NCBI GenBank assembly: GCA_001600615.1
Contig: BCKK01000006.1
Span: forward strand, 372,001 to 436,000
DNA: 64,000 nucleotides
Reading direction: 5' to 3'
From: Dioszegia crocea
Lineage: Eukaryota; Basidiomycota; Tremellomycetes; Tremellales; Bulleribasidiaceae
Part shown: positions 23,089 to 35,035 of the stretch, piece after piece
How positions within the stretch are numbered: position 1 is the stretch's first letter
Layout of the letters: every line of letters starts with the position of its first letter
Notes under the pieces: generated by a model
Seen by the model: only the letters and a program-made list of their open reading frames with translations
Databases searched by the model: none
Told to the model about the DNA's origin: nothing
Position numbers and translations under genes: made by a program

Positions 23089-23887
23089 GATAGGAGGGGA
23101 TGCTGTAATTACTGTCAATGCTTGGCGTACTATATCTTGATTGGTTGTATTCTAGCTGTATAGGCTGTAGTATAGATGTATGTACAGTATAGCTCAGGCA
23201 CAGTGGCGCGTGCTAGATTGCATACCTTATGCTTAGCTTCACCTTTCCCTGTGCCGAGGTATTGCCGAAGTTTAGCCTAATGCCGCCACTGACGCGCCGG
23301 GTTGGGTAAATTTGCGTCCCGCCTCAGTCATCAGCGCTCAGCATGCATTTGAATCGCGATTGAGAGTGGGGGATCATAGATCCAGTGTGCGTATGGAATG
23401 CATAAGGGAGGGCCCATCATCAACAGGGACATCCAGGGCGTTGTCGATAGATACCGCTGGATGGGCCGACGCGTTTCAAGGTACGGCCGCGGAACTTTGA
23501 CTGCGGTGGCTATCTCGCAAAGGTCAAAAGCTTGGCGATGCATAACAAGTCGCGTCTGTGTTGTTCCCCACCCCGCCAACCTCTCGAGGTTCTCCCAACA
23601 TCTTGCCACGATAGACAGAGGAAGCGAAACCTACTGAATCGTATCAACTCCCGCCTAGCTTCGGAGGTTTCACTTTGTGTCCCCTCGGAGATTAAACAAC
23701 CTTCACCTTCGCAGTCCTCATCGATCTCTCTACACACGTGTTGATACACACTTGATCGTGTCTCTACTTCATATCCCCCCTCCATCTTGACATCACCCCA
23801 AGCTCACACGACAACGTCCAAATCTCTCGTCACCGATAAGCCACCGGTCCGCTTCGCAATCTCCTCTTGCCGCGCTCTGACTACTAC
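23089..23887. other. Intergenic, no gene seen
   Basis: About 800 bp between the FAN1 stop and the transporter start, same strand. The right part is CT-rich, typical of a fungal promoter and 5' leader. No RNA gene or repeat was identified. Confidence 0.4.
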
Positions 23888-25973
23888 ATGTCCGCTCGTC
23901 AATCCCCCTTCGTGACAGATCCGTACTCGCAGGCCGAGCGGCCGCCCTCTCCACCCAGTCCCCGCACCATCAGCCCATCCCCGTTCTACGCGCTCGAACC
24001 CCTCGACATGGTGAGACCCCCATTTCCGGATCACTACCCCCGCGAGACTGGCTCGCCCGACTCCAACGATCAGGATCAGGAGTATTTCGTTACTCCTGCA
24101 AATTCTGCTCGTCCCAGTGTCATTGGACCGATGGTTAGAGACGAGGACGGCGCTGGGTTGGGGTTAGGGTTAGGCGAAGATTTTACCTCCGAGCAGGCGT
24201 ACTATCTAGGGATGGACATTGAAAAATCCACGAGAAAGCCCACATTAGCCAGGAGTAAATCGGCCGAATCGACAATACAAACGAGGCGATCATTGGCCAA
24301 GCCTCCGGGATGGCAAACAATCAGAACCACAGAATTGCCCCTAGCCACCGAGGCCTCATCAGATTCCTCGGGCCAATCCTCATCCCGCAGTCCCATCACA
24401 TCCACCTCCAATCTGCCAACACTACCCTACATGCGCGAACGGGTCATCTCGCCCACACGACGGGACTCGGACGCACAAACCCTCTACGTACAGCAACCCG
24501 ATCACTCATCCTCCTCCTCTAGCTCATCTACCCTACCCAGCCCCGCAGCAGACGGGAAACGGGAACCTTCCGTCAGACCGCCCATCTTCTCCGTGCAATC
24601 TTCCGGTGCCAGCCATGAAGCTCGGTCCCGGAATATCCGCAGTCCCTACAGCGGCCCCGTCAATGTCCCTACAGGTCACGACTTTTCTGCTCAGCGGACA
24701 TGGGGAGCCGGTGACAATCGCCTGCGGAATGCTTCAGCTGGAGAAAAGGGTTACGCTCTGAGTACACCAATACCGGAGAAGGAAAAGTTTACCGATTCGC
24801 AAATGTACTGGCTGGGCCTGTACTTTTGCTTCAACTTGGGATTGACACTGTTCAACAAGTTTGTACTCGTCAGCTTTCCATTCCCATATGTGAGTTTGTA
24901 TACTTGGATTGTGAGTTGTAAGCTGATATCTAGACCTTGACCGGGCTACACGCGTTGTCTGGGTGTATTGGATGCTATGTAGCGCTAGAGAGAGGGGCAT
25001 TTGTGAGTAGTCATCTTGCGTAGCTGACAGCAGACACCCGCCCGCTTGACTCATCGCGAAAACCTAATCCTCGGCGCGTTTTCCGTCCTCTACACCATAA
25101 ACATCGCCGTGTCTAATATCTCACTTCAACTCGTTACCGTCCCTGTGAGTGCAACGCCAACCCGTGACTGATGACAGTTCCACCAAGTGGTTCGCGCCTC
25201 TACACCCTTCTTCACAATTATCACCTCCGCCCTACTGCTAGGGACCCGATTTACACTGGCAAAAATGGTTGCCCTTCTCCCAGTCGTTGCTGGTGTGGGA
25301 TTTGCGTAAGCCCCATCTGCGAAAGTCCTAACCCTCAGGACGTATGGCGATTACTACTTCACAGCATGGGGCTTGATCTTGACACTATTGGGAACATTCC
25401 TCGCTGCCCTCAAAACGGTGGCCACCAATTTAATCCAAACTGGAGGCGGAGGAAGATTAAAATTGGTACGCCCGCATCAAGCTTGAACTAATCTCAGCAT
25501 CCGCTCGATCTGCTCATGCGAATGTCGCCCTTGGCTTTCGTCCAATGTGTCCTCTACAGCTGGTGGACTGGCGAGCTCGAACGAGTCCGCCATTACGGCG
25601 CTACCCAAATGACGCGTGGAAAGGCAGTCGCCCTACTCATCAACGGGATAATCGCCTGCGGTCTCAACATTGTATCCTTCACCGCCAACAAAAAGAGCGG
25701 ACCCTTGACAATGACCGTTTCTGCCAAGTAAGCCTTGCAATGGCCCCACAGAGCAACGCTGACATCAACAGCTGCAAACAAGTGTTGACCATTGCAATTG
25801 CTGTAGTCCTATTCGATCTTCACATCTCAATAACAAACGCCATAGGAATCCTGCTCACGCTGGTCGGAGGGGTGAGTCCTCTATTACGCTCGTGGCTAAT
25901 ACCACAGGCAACTTATGGTCTGGTGGAATATCGAGAAAAACAAAGACGTACAGCAAAGCTGGAACGCAGTTGA
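23888..25973 (+). CDS. Triose-phosphate/nucleotide-sugar-type transporter (TPT family, DMT superfamily)
   Basis: A Golgi/ER-type solute antiporter of the drug/metabolite superfamily. About 300 N-terminal residues are cytosolic and disordered (Pro/Ser-rich, a run of eight Ser, SPTRRDSDAQT). The membrane domain of roughly ten helices starts at YWLGLYFCFNLGLTLFNKFV, followed by TLTGLHALSGCIGCYVAL, TINIAVSNISLQLVTVPFHQ, VVRASTPFFTIITSALLLG and LKTVATNLIQTG. LTMTVSANCKQVLTIAIAV matches the TPT signature around helices 8-9. The C-terminus YGLVEYREKQRR is typical. Short introns interrupt the membrane part only. The ATG at 23888 is the first in frame. Substrate cannot be assigned; the long N-terminal extension resembles fungal proteins annotated as DUF250/TPT. 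Confidence 0.85.
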
Positions 25974-26115
25974 TGTCCGACAAACTTGTCCTATGATAGA
26001 GGTAGAGACTTAAGCCTGTGTAGCATTTAGATGAACGAGTGTGCTATGTTCGCTCAGAGTGGTGTGCATGCGGACAGATATACCTTCCCGCTTAAAGGCC
26101 CTTCCCCACGATTGA

Positions 26116-27355
26116 TCAACACGACCTCGCCACCCTTCTGCATATCCGAGCGAAAGCAAGATGTGTGGCTGATCTTGTCAGAAAGATACTCTCTGGATGA
26201 GACTTACCAGCACGGGGATTCGCTAGACTCAGATAGGGCCTAGCCATGTTTCGCGCTAGCCCGACCCCCGAGGCTCCGATCCCTGGCTCCGACCGCGTCT
26301 CATTCGCCATCATTGACGTCAAAGGGAGGGTGTGAGGAAGGTGAAGGCCGGAGTCTGTCGGTGCAGATCTTTGCCGATACCAGCGTGCCGGTGGGGCATA
26401 TCGGTCGAGTATGTGCTGCACCTCCGCCATTGTCAGTGCACAAGTAGTTGTGACTGGTGGTTCGCGGAAGAGGAGAGGGTTGAGCATTGGGTTGAAAGAC
26501 GTGGCAGGTAGGTATAGGGGGAATGGTGCTTCGGCATGAGTGGCGGAACTGGACAAGGGTATTGGCGACAACGAGGATTGGAATGGACTGAGGGTCCGCA
26601 AGGAGAGGATTGGGTTTCCCACAGGGAGTGCCGGGAAGAGTGGAGAGAAGTCATCGGGTCCACGGGTATTATCCCCTCGTCTGACCTTTGCCAGGGTGAA
26701 AACCCGGCGGAGCGTGTAGATCGCCCACACGACCTGATGTCTGCCAGTAATGATCAAGTGCTCACACGCCTATGACTCACCTGTGGTACCACCCAAATTT
26801 GGGTTGTGACCTTTAGTCCCTGGCAGATTATACCTATTGGAGCCGCACTGAAGTCCCCCGCTGCCAGTAGAGCTCTACGCAGAGGCCACGAGAGAGCCAA
26901 TGCTCTCGTTCCCAGATGCCAGAAGGGGTAACTCGTTCCGCTTGAGATCTGGGAGAGAAAGGCAACCCTCAACCCTGCAAGACCCAAAGCCAGACCGATG
27001 GCAATGCCGAGCTCGGACAAGGGCATCGGACTCGCAGCTGCGTCCTTTTTTAAGAAGAATGACACCGCTGCTTTTGTCGTCATGGTGTGCTGCCTGTACA
27101 GTAGGGTCGGGAAGTAATGATTCATCTCCTCGTCGTGGACATCTGTTCCGGACGTCAGGCTACATCGGACCCTAGTAGGAATGGCTCACCTAAACTCCAG
27201 CTGCGTATGTCTTCCGCACTCCATCGGCTTTCGTACGGAGCAAGAGTACTGTCCGCAGACAATATCCGAACGAATGTACGTGGAGTCGGGGTAGGTGGTT
27301 GACGGACGTACGGCCCAAAAGTCGGGGGAAACAGAAAACCCGCAAGACTGAACAT
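26116..27355 (-). CDS. Putative multi-helix membrane protein (unrecognised)
   Basis: Three exons join in frame. The first (MFSLAGFLFPPTFGPYV...) ends at WSL. A 49-nt intron (gtgagc...ggaacag) leads to DVHDEEMNHYFPTLLYRQH, and another of 47 nt joins TTQIWVVPQ to VVWAIYTLRRVFTL. Hydrophobic segments are LSELGIAIGLALGLAGLRVAF and possibly TQIWVVPQVVWAIYTL. The second half is Pro/Ser-rich and soluble. Phase agreement at both junctions supports a real gene of about 370 residues. No family or function was recognised, and the N-terminal exon is the weakest part. Confidence 0.5.
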
Positions 27356-27816
27356 TTGAGCGCACGTCGAGGATGATGGAGAAGCTGGGAATGAAAGACT
27401 CACGGCTTGGCCAACGTACCTCAGATGACGGTGCCCAATCCCGGTGTTGTCCTTTGAAACATCAAGGGGCGGATGTTTCAGAAATGCCACTCTGCCGCAG
27501 GAACGCGGTCACCACCTTGGAAAGCATGGCGCCGAACTCTGGAGTCGGCGAATCACATGCGGCGGGAGATGTGCAACAGATGCCAAAGACCGACCCGGGA
27601 GGTCCAAGGAAATTCGAGACTGATCGTTTCCATACTGAATGGAGTCATGGACACGTGGACTTGGCGACTTTCTCGGGCAGGTATGGACTCGTGGAGAGCA
27701 ATGCCTAAAGTCACCCGGTTAGCTAATGGTCAAAGCGAAGGTAAACCTTGACGGGCCGACAAAGGGAGCGGTGATTATTACACAAAGCCTCAAGCTATAT
27801 ACCCTCAGGACCACGT
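27356..27816. other. Intergenic, no feature seen
   Basis: 461 bp between the start of the putative membrane protein and the stop of the next minus-strand gene. Open frames on both strands are short and low quality. No repeat or RNA was recognised. Confidence 0.35.
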
Positions 27817-29671
27817 CTAAGCATCTCCCAGCCTCACACCGATGGTGTACTCCCCGTCCCTGCCCAAAGAATGGCACTGCCAAGCTCCGCCATCCAGAAT
27901 AACTAGCTCGACGTCGGGGTTGTGAAAGACAGGCGCGCGGACCAGTTCGGCTGACCTTTCGATCGAGTCAATTTTTATTGGGAGCCTATCGAGTCAGCAT
28001 CGGTTATCGAGTAGGAGCGCCGGGACCCCCGGCAATATAGGAGACTGACTTATTCGGGCCCCAAGTCCGCACCCCCCTAGCCACACTGAAGTGCCTCGTC
28101 ACCAGTAGCTCAGTCTTGTGCCAGCCCCTCTCTGGGACGACATGATGGCTGGTCATGACTTGGAAAGCCCAGCTGCCGTCATTGACGACGCCAAGTCGAG
28201 TGGAATGGGGTTGAAATCCAGTAAGGTCTCCCAATGGACCACTCTGAGTGGAGCCATCAGCCATCTCATCCACCGCACTGGCAGGAAGCGGGGTGCGCTT
28301 GCGATACCTGCGCTTGGCAGGGACTGTCGGATCTGCTTCGGATGCTGTCCCGGCGGAGGTTTCCGCTCGGTCGAGGAGAGGAACCTGTTCTGACGCAGAT
28401 ACAGAATTGGCTGGCCCAGGAGGACTGGATTCGTGAAGGGGTGCTTCGGGCTGGATGGTAGAGTCGGTCTCCAGGCCTGAACCCACTGGACTGGCAGCCG
28501 ACGTGGATTGTGATGAGATCGCCGCATCCTCCTCAACGACCATCTCCCTCCCCTTGGTCTTCCTCGTCTTCTTTACCTTGCCCGCCTTTCTAAGCTCATC
28601 CACCACTATCGCCGCGGCTTCGTCCCGTGCCCTGATATCATACCCGTAGATCGCTCGGTTGACCGCATGCTCGTCGTTGACGTCCAGCGACGAACCACCT
28701 GTCGATGCCTTTTCAGATTCGACTTCATCTCCCGCCGATGGAATCCCCTCGTTGAGTTCCCTTGTCTGAGCTTGGAAGCGCTCGATCATGTCCGAGAGCT
28801 CACTCATGCTCAACACGCCCTGAGGCTCTGAGGTCAAGGTGGACGAAAGAGCAGGCGCAGCGCCTTGAGACTCTCGAAGCAGCCTGATTTCTTCGAGGAT
28901 ACCAAGGGTGACAGTTTCGAGTCGCTGTACAGAGGCCATCACTTGGTTGAGCTAGAGATATGAGCACACTCTATATGTGTGGGAGACACAGCTTACATCG
29001 CGATTATCATTCAGCAAGCCCTCCCCCATCCCGCTCCCGGCCGACGATGACTTCGCAGCTGCAACCTGCTCCAGAGCCTGCTTGACCACCATCCCAAGCC
29101 TCCCCTCGTCCAGTTTCAAAGCGATAGCTTTCAAAGCGTGTGATGTGTAGGCTGACTCGCGCCCCACCCCTCCCTTTAAGTCGAACAGTTCAACTTTCAG
29201 TCGGCGCTCCATATTACCTAGCTCGGTACTGGTACGAGCGGGCATAGCCCTTCGAAGTATACGTGCCGTGAGTGCGCCCGTACCGAGCAGGACAGCTGTA
29301 CCTAGTGCCCCGATAGATGCTATGGCAATCAGAGGATAGGACGCTGCGTACTCGGCGATCGCAGGGGGGAGGACTGAGGTGTATCGGACGTCGATGGGCA
29401 CAGCGGTGTGAGATGGAGAAGCTGTGCGGGCGATGTAGCCTTGGGTGTAGGAAGCAGCAAGTAGGGCGTTGAGCGCTTGCAAGGATCCTCCGGGATCAGC
29501 TTGGGCCCGAGCAGGGAGTCTGATCTACTCACGATCAGTCTCCGATGTCTGCAGATCATCCTCGCTCGGAACTGTAGCGCCCTTTCCATGCGTACCGGTA
29601 GCGGCCTTGGACAGCCGATCAATCGCCCCATCTGACACCGCCGCCTCGGACGGAGACCTAGAGTTGTTCAT
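27817..29671 (-). CDS. Single-pass membrane protein with coiled coil (unrecognised)
   Basis: The start MNNSRSPSEAAVSDGAID leads a disordered head. Across a 48-nt intron it continues SLQALNALLAASYTQGYIAR to one transmembrane helix (LIAIASIGALGTAVLLGTGAL) and then helical segments (LKAIALKLDEGRLGMVVKQA; LNQVMASVQRLETVTLGI). An acidic low-complexity region with KRRYRKRTP follows. The C-terminus forms a compact domain (GPNKLPIKIDSIERSAELV; VFHNPDVELVILDGGAWQC) reached through a 3' intron and ending VRLGDA. Length is about 540 residues. The layout resembles organelle-membrane scaffolds, but I cannot name a family. An in-frame ATG at 29749 would add 26 residues. Confidence 0.6.
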
Positions 29672-30100
29672 GATATGGGGTGACGGTGAGGCGGACTGAT
29701 GTTCAGGTGGTGTAGTCCTGGAGGTCAATGACAGAAAGGGAAGACCCATTATGCAGATGGAGTAGAAGAGGTGATGTAGACCTGTCAAGCAAATAGCTAC
29801 ATCTCTATATTGTCATGAGAGGAGGTGAGTGAAGGTGCGAAGGGGAGGGCTGAACTTTGAAACACCTCGGTCCGGTCATCACCGAGGCCGAGCTCCGTCT
29901 TAATGCTGTAATGTGCGACTCTGCTCTAATGTGTAGCCGGCATCAATGCATCCGACTGTTTCTTTGTGTACGCGCAGACTATATTTAAAAAGGGAAAGGG
30001 TGGTAGGAAGGGGGGAGGGGGAAATAGAAATACTAAAAATGACAACTAAGAAAACCTAACTGGGCACAGCCCTATCGAACGAATCCGATAACCTTGATCA
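29672..30100. other. Intergenic, no feature seen
   Basis: 429 bp between a minus-strand start and the bZIP stop. The part near 30000 is purine-rich (aaaagggaaagggtggtagg) and is probably bZIP 3' UTR. No gene was seen. Confidence 0.4.
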
Positions 30101-31752
30101 CTACAGGAACTCCGCCACCTCCATCTGCGAGACACGCCCACTGCCCAACAGCAGAGCGAGGTACTCCTTCATCCTCGCAACCTGATCCTCGAGGCCATCA
30201 ACCTGACCCTCGAGCTGCTCAATCTTCTGCCTCTTCTCATCCCTCGACTTCTTTGCCGCATCCTTGGCCTTGTCTCGGTTCTCCGCAATCCTCTCGCCAA
30301 ACTCTCGCGCACCCGCTCGCTTCTCGGGAGACACTTGCTTGAGGAGCTCGTCATATGTGGGGAAAGCAAGAATCTGGTCCATTGTCATGCCAGTGACGGC
30401 CTGAGCCGTACCGTCTTTGAAGTACTTCTCGGGGACGACGGATTTGGGACGAGCAGTCGAGGGCTTGCCCGAAGCAGTTCGCTTGGACGCCTCCTCGTTG
30501 TCCTCAAGGGAGACTGCGTTGACAAGGGGGGTCGAAGGGGAAGAGGAAGGCTTGGACTGCCTCATGGGTTGTTTGGCAATGACGGGGGAGGTGGTACCCG
30601 AACGGCCCTTTGGAGGTCGGCCGCGAGGTCGCTTGGCTGGCTGCTCCGGCTCATCGCTCGAGGTCGAGTCTTTGCGCTTCAATGTGGGAGAGGGCAGAGC
30701 GAGATCGGCGGGTGCAATGGAGGTGGGGGCTGGTGCGGGGATGACGGAGAATGAAGCGCTCCAGTCGGTAGTCGCCAGCATCGCCTCGAGGGAGGGAGTG
30801 ATGTCGACAGTGGTAAGAGGTTGGGGTTGTAATTGGCCGAGGAGCTTGTTGAAGTACTCCGGACCCATACCGAGGACGTTGGCGTCGCCGCCAAACTGAG
30901 CGAGGTCGCCAAACGACCCGTACTGTGCACCAAAGGTTTGGAGCATGGTCGAGTCGTTGACGCCTTGTGGGTCGGCTTGGGGTACGGAGTAAGGGGGAGG
31001 TTGGAGGTCCGAGTCGGTCATCAGACCCATGACCTGGTCTGGTTTGAAGTTGGCAAAGTCAAACTCGTCTCGCTCGGTGAGGTCGAGAGCGAGCGACTGC
31101 TCAGACTCGGTGGAGGGGGTGGGTGAACCTTTTTGGATGGGCTCGGCGATCGGAGCTGGTTGCTCGATGCTTTGCTCATCTCCGCTGGTGAAGGCGTCGT
31201 CGACAAACATGTCGTCGAAGCTCCAAGCAGGTACACCCATGTCGCTGATCTCGGCGTCCATCTGGGTGAAGAACGCGTTGAGATCAGCGAGGGGGTCGGG
31301 GAATTGGGCCGAGGAGAGAATGTTGGGCAGGAGGTCGGTGGGAGGGGTGGTAGCGGGAAGGGGTGGGAGTGGCGTGGGAATGTGCGGAGGAGGCTCGGTG
31401 GGAATGGTTTGACGAACGACTGTCGTCTTTTGGGGCTTGTCTGTGTGGATCAAGCTAGAGCGCGGAGCTCGGTGTCGGGAGGGCGGGGGAGGAAGTACCC
31501 TTGGAATAGGAAGAGGAGTATGCCTTAGTCGGGGACTGAAGAGTCAGCAGGTTCAACGTCAACCAGCCTCAACTCACCTAGTGTTGTCCTGACGATACAA
31601 GCCCGTGGGCTGGGAGAAGCTGTCTAAGTGGGGGTTTGACAGAGACAGGCCTGACACCGGGAGGTATCTGTTTGTTGGCTTTGGGGTGGTGCGAATGGAG
31701 CGCAGGGAGTGAACTGGGGTTGAAAGGTCGTCTGGGGAGTGGTTGTGGCCAT
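30101..31752 (-). CDS. bZIP transcription factor with AT-hook
   Basis: A nuclear DNA-binding regulator of about 500 residues. A long main exon carries a Pro/Asp-rich acidic activation-type region (DPLADLNAFFTQMDAEISDM), an AT-hook (KRPRGRPPKG) and a C-terminal bZIP. The basic region is RIAENRDKAKDAAKKSRDEK, with zipper heptads EQL, DGL, ARM and ALL after it. In the usual N-x2-AA-x2-S/C-R signature the Asn position is Ala here. The 5' end needs upstream exons: an intron ending gacaag joins LPIPR to PQKTTVVRQ. The best start is the ATG at 31752 (MATTTPQTTFQPQFTPCAPF), whose splice to the next exon is uncertain. The target pathway is unknown. Confidence 0.75.
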
Positions 31753-32219
31753 GATGGGCAAAATAAAGGTGTTCCTGGGGGGGAACACGAGGTAAGGGGG
31801 TGTGGGTAGGTGATTGAAAAGGATGGGTACGTTGACTTGGTCTTTCTTGGTTGGAAGCCGGTTGATTTAAGCCTGTTGAGCGAACATTTTGAAGATGTGG
31901 TTTCAAAAGGTGTAGATTTGGTAGGAACACGGGGGTAGCTGATGGGAGTTAGGCCAGAGGCAGGGGTGTGAGCGCAGTAGAGAGTGGTAGGTTGTGTTGA
32001 GTAGGGGTGTGAAGGTAAGAACGTGAGGCGAGGCGGGGGGAATTTCGAAGCGCGGGGCGAATCAAAGGTCGAGTAGGAAATCGCTTGTTTGGGATTCACC
32101 GGCAAAAAGCGGGATTATCATCGCGAGTGTGGCAGGTGGCACTTGGCAAAGTGGCACTTTTGGCACAGGCGGGGTCGTGCTTGCTAAACCAAAGATGACA
32201 ACAAGATCCATCTATGACT
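31753..32219. other. Intergenic / bZIP leader
   Basis: 467 bp between the proposed bZIP start and the flavocytochrome b2 stop. A Pro-rich 175-residue frame crosses it but contains many codons unlike the neighbouring exons. It probably represents promoter and 5' UTR of the bZIP gene. Confidence 0.4.
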
Positions 32220-34331
32220 TTACAACTTCTTACAATCAAGATACTCCGGTCCGAGTTGATCCAAACGCGTGACACCCAGACTCCGCATCCCAATCTCCAT
32301 CTCATGCTTCAGAACTACACGTCAGCCTAACCCCTGGCTGTGACTTACTCATGAATACCCTCTCAACCCCCTCTCCGCCCCATCCAGTCGCAGCGTAGAT
32401 GATGGGCCGACCTAGGCCCACCGCATTTGCACCGAGACAGAGCGCTTTCAGGACGTCGGTCCCGTTTCTTATCCCGCCGTCTACAAAGACTTGAAAGTCT
32501 TTCCGATGTAGCATATGCGGGGCATTCTGATGCAGCTCGTACAGTGTCTCGAGCGGAGAATGGGCGCTGAAGTCAGCACGATACAACAGACACTCACAAG
32601 TTCAGCTGTCGCCCGCCGTGATTGGTCAAAACGACAGCATCAGCCCCGTTCTCCCTAGCCAGCACTACATCCTCCCATGCGCCTATACCCTTGATCACAA
32701 TTGGCAGTTGAGGTGCGAGCGATTTGATCCAGTGGACATCCTTCCATGTGAGATTTGTGTCGTGGCGGCTGCGACATGTTAGCTCGTCCAGCCGCCCCGT
32801 CAGAATGTCACCTACGGGGATATAACTTTTGGCATCTCTCGGGTTAAAGGCGCATCATGCGGTGACTGACAGCGTCAGTTTGTAAGACTTAATCGACTTA
32901 CTGGCTCTTCCTCGACCTTGGTGTACAGCCCGCGCAGATTCTTCGGCTCCTACAGGATCAGCCCAACCCTGGGCTTCACTTACGGCTTGCCTATCGACAG
33001 TGAGCCAAAGCGACTGCACCCCTAATTGGATAGCTTCCTTTATTTGAGCTTCTGCTACAGATCTGATGTCTCAGCAATGACCAGGAAAGCCTCACCTATC
33101 CGGATCCATGTATATTTGCCATCCCACCTGCTGACCCTTTTCTCGCGCATCCATGACTTCCTGCAAACTCCGACTTGCGACATGGCTCAGGATCTGTAGC
33201 ACTCCGCTCTTCGCCGCGCCGTGCGTTGCAGCGACTTCGCCCTGTTATTAGCACCAGCCGTCGACCCATCTGCACTTACCAAAGGCTGACCCAACCCGTT
33301 CCTGGCTGTCGGACTGATGTAGATCGGCAACTCCGACTTGACGCCCAGAACCTCCGCCGTCAGGTCGCATTCAGTGACATCTCGCAGTATGCGAGGGCGG
33401 AACCACACTCTGCGATAAGCGTCCGAATTGTTACGCATCCCATGTTCCGCGTCGGCTCCGAAGGAGTAATAGTTCCAGGCGGAAATGGGCAGGAGCGGCT
33501 GAGCGTGTTTCTGCAGGATCAGTATTGTCGTATGAGTCACCACCAACTAGGGCTCACTTCAAAGTCGTCAAGGGTGACTATAGAATCAACGCCAAGCAAA
33601 GACGCTCTTGCGCGTTCTATCCGACTGTCTTCGTCGCTGTGGACATTGGCGTAAAACTCGACAGCTACACGTTAGCGGTGACGTCCAAGGGTAGCCAAAC
33701 ATACCTTCATCATCCAGCTTCCCCACATTCTGACTAGCATCCAAGTTCGCCTCCAGCGTCCCCTTGGGATGTATCCCCTTGAACAGGGTCGTAACGTCTT
33801 TTCCGGCATGATCGACTATCACTTGTGATCCGCCAGGCTGGAGTGTCAGCTTGGGATCATCCGCTTAGGAGTCTGGACTCGCATGTTGGTCAATGAATTC
33901 CGTAACGCTGGAATATCAGCTTTACCATCGCATACTTCAACTTGGTCACCTACTCCCAGACAGTCCCATCGATAGCCACCCATAGATCATCCTTAGACGA
34001 ATGCCGCTCGAGATCTTTTCTTGATATCTTCGCAGATATTCTTCGATCTGTTTGACCTGATTCCGCCCGGACGACTTTGAAGACCGATCCGTCCCATTGC
34101 TGATACGCGTACAGCCCCGTTACACCAGCCTACGGTGTAAGTCTTGAAGCTCCAGCATCTCATCTGATAGGTGAAGCTTACCCCAATGCCCAGTGCTACA
34201 CCAATCCACTCCCCTGAGCTAGAGCGGGTTCGACTCGAGCTGTGAGTCCAGCGAGGAGTCAGTGGACGGCATGACAATCGGCGTGCGGTCAAGCTCGAAA
34301 TATCGACCAGCACGCGAGCAGATTTGAGCAT
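32220..34331 (-). CDS. CYB2: L-lactate dehydrogenase (cytochrome), flavocytochrome b2
   Basis: This enzyme oxidises L-lactate to pyruvate in the mitochondrial intermembrane space and passes electrons to cytochrome c. [19 protein letters not shown] is a matrix-targeting presequence, followed by a sorting helix ([18 protein letters not shown]), the classic bipartite signal. The cytochrome b5 domain has both heme histidines ([25 protein letters not shown]). The FMN/alpha-hydroxy-acid oxidase domain shows [13 protein letters not shown] [56 protein letters not shown] and [20 protein letters not shown]. The C-terminus is [15 protein letters not shown] intron (33838-33882) splits the HPGG motif. The family also includes other hydroxy-acid dehydrogenases, but the b5 fusion supports lactate. 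Confidence 0.9.
33838..33882 (-). other. GC-AG intron inside the heme-binding HPGG motif
   Basis: Frame and family conservation require joining CAT (His) directly to CCT GGC GGA. The intron between them begins gcgagtcc and ends gctgacactccag, 45 nt long, so its donor is GC rather than GT. No alternative GT donor preserves both the frame and the HPGG motif. Confidence 0.75.
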
Positions 34332-34540
34332 AGTGCGTGTTCCTCTTGATGTACCAGTCGTTTTTTTTTTTCTTTTTCGGCGGTCTGCTGGTATTGTGTA
34401 CCTCTTGCTATATACAGTGTCGATACGAGCGTTTTGCGTAGGGCCTGACCAGTCAAGCAAAACAAAGACGATAGAGCTACACGCCCGCAAGCGAAGCTTA
34501 CTCGCGCGACTTGAAGAGTCTCGGAGATAGCCGACGCCAT
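34289..34540 (-). other. Upstream ORF overlapping the CYB2 start
   Basis: An ATG-initiated frame of 83 codons (MASAISETLQVARVSFACG) begins 209 nt upstream of the CYB2 ATG and ends inside its first exon in another frame. If present in the mRNA it would reduce initiation at CYB2. An intron with donor gtaagc and acceptor actggtcag may lie within the leader, so its status in the mature transcript is open. Confidence 0.4.
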
Positions 34541-35035
34541 GACGTGGATAACTGTGTGTTCTGTATCAGCTTGACGCGACTAACTTTGTGCTCCCATCTT
34601 CACGCACGTTCCTTGTATTCCACACCCACACGTTCAATCTTTAGCTTCACCTTCTATTCAGAGATGAAGAGACCGAGGAGGTGTCTCGTCGAGCTTATCC
34701 GCAAACCCGTTGCTCGGCGATAGGACTGGGCAGGCTCCAAAGGAGAGGGCGGACGAACGTTCGATATGATGACACCCTGTATCGGTGCGATCACATCGGC
34801 TTGACGCGTTTCAAGTGTTTAATCTATACCATGTTGACGTTTCGGAGCTAATGATGGGCTGTTGTGAGCAGTAGCCGGCCTGATACAAGTATAGCAGCGT
34901 CAAAGTGTACTCCTTCCAACACTCGCCCGCTTGACGTTTAAACATCTTCCACCCGCCTGTGTATACTTCTGCACAACACCACACACCGGACCGAACGAAT
35001 CGAGGCAATCAATATAGTCGCCACCCTTCCTCGCA
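34332..35035. other. Divergent promoter region CYB2 / GT4
   Basis: 704 bp between two divergent starts. It holds the upstream ORF of CYB2, an 11-nt T tract near 34365, and a CT/AT-rich stretch before the GT4 start. No other gene is supported. Confidence 0.45.

Noticed and set aside
27373..27751. Overlapping plus-strand frames of 92-111 codons
   Set aside because: Two competing frames with similar length and no family or splice evidence suggest chance open frames.
30335..30754. Long plus-strand frames opposite the bZIP gene
   Set aside because: They are antisense shadows of a GC-biased exon that clearly encodes an AT-hook/bZIP protein on the minus strand.
31578..32105. A 175-codon minus-strand frame upstream of the bZIP main exon
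   Set aside because: It is Pro/Ser low complexity without protein-family signs, its phase cannot be joined to the bZIP exon, and a more protein-like start (MATTTPQTTFQ) lies in another frame.
34511..34723. A 70-codon plus-strand frame between CYB2 and the GT4 gene
   Set aside because: It runs through the divergent promoter, has no homology signs, and overlaps the CYB2 leader.
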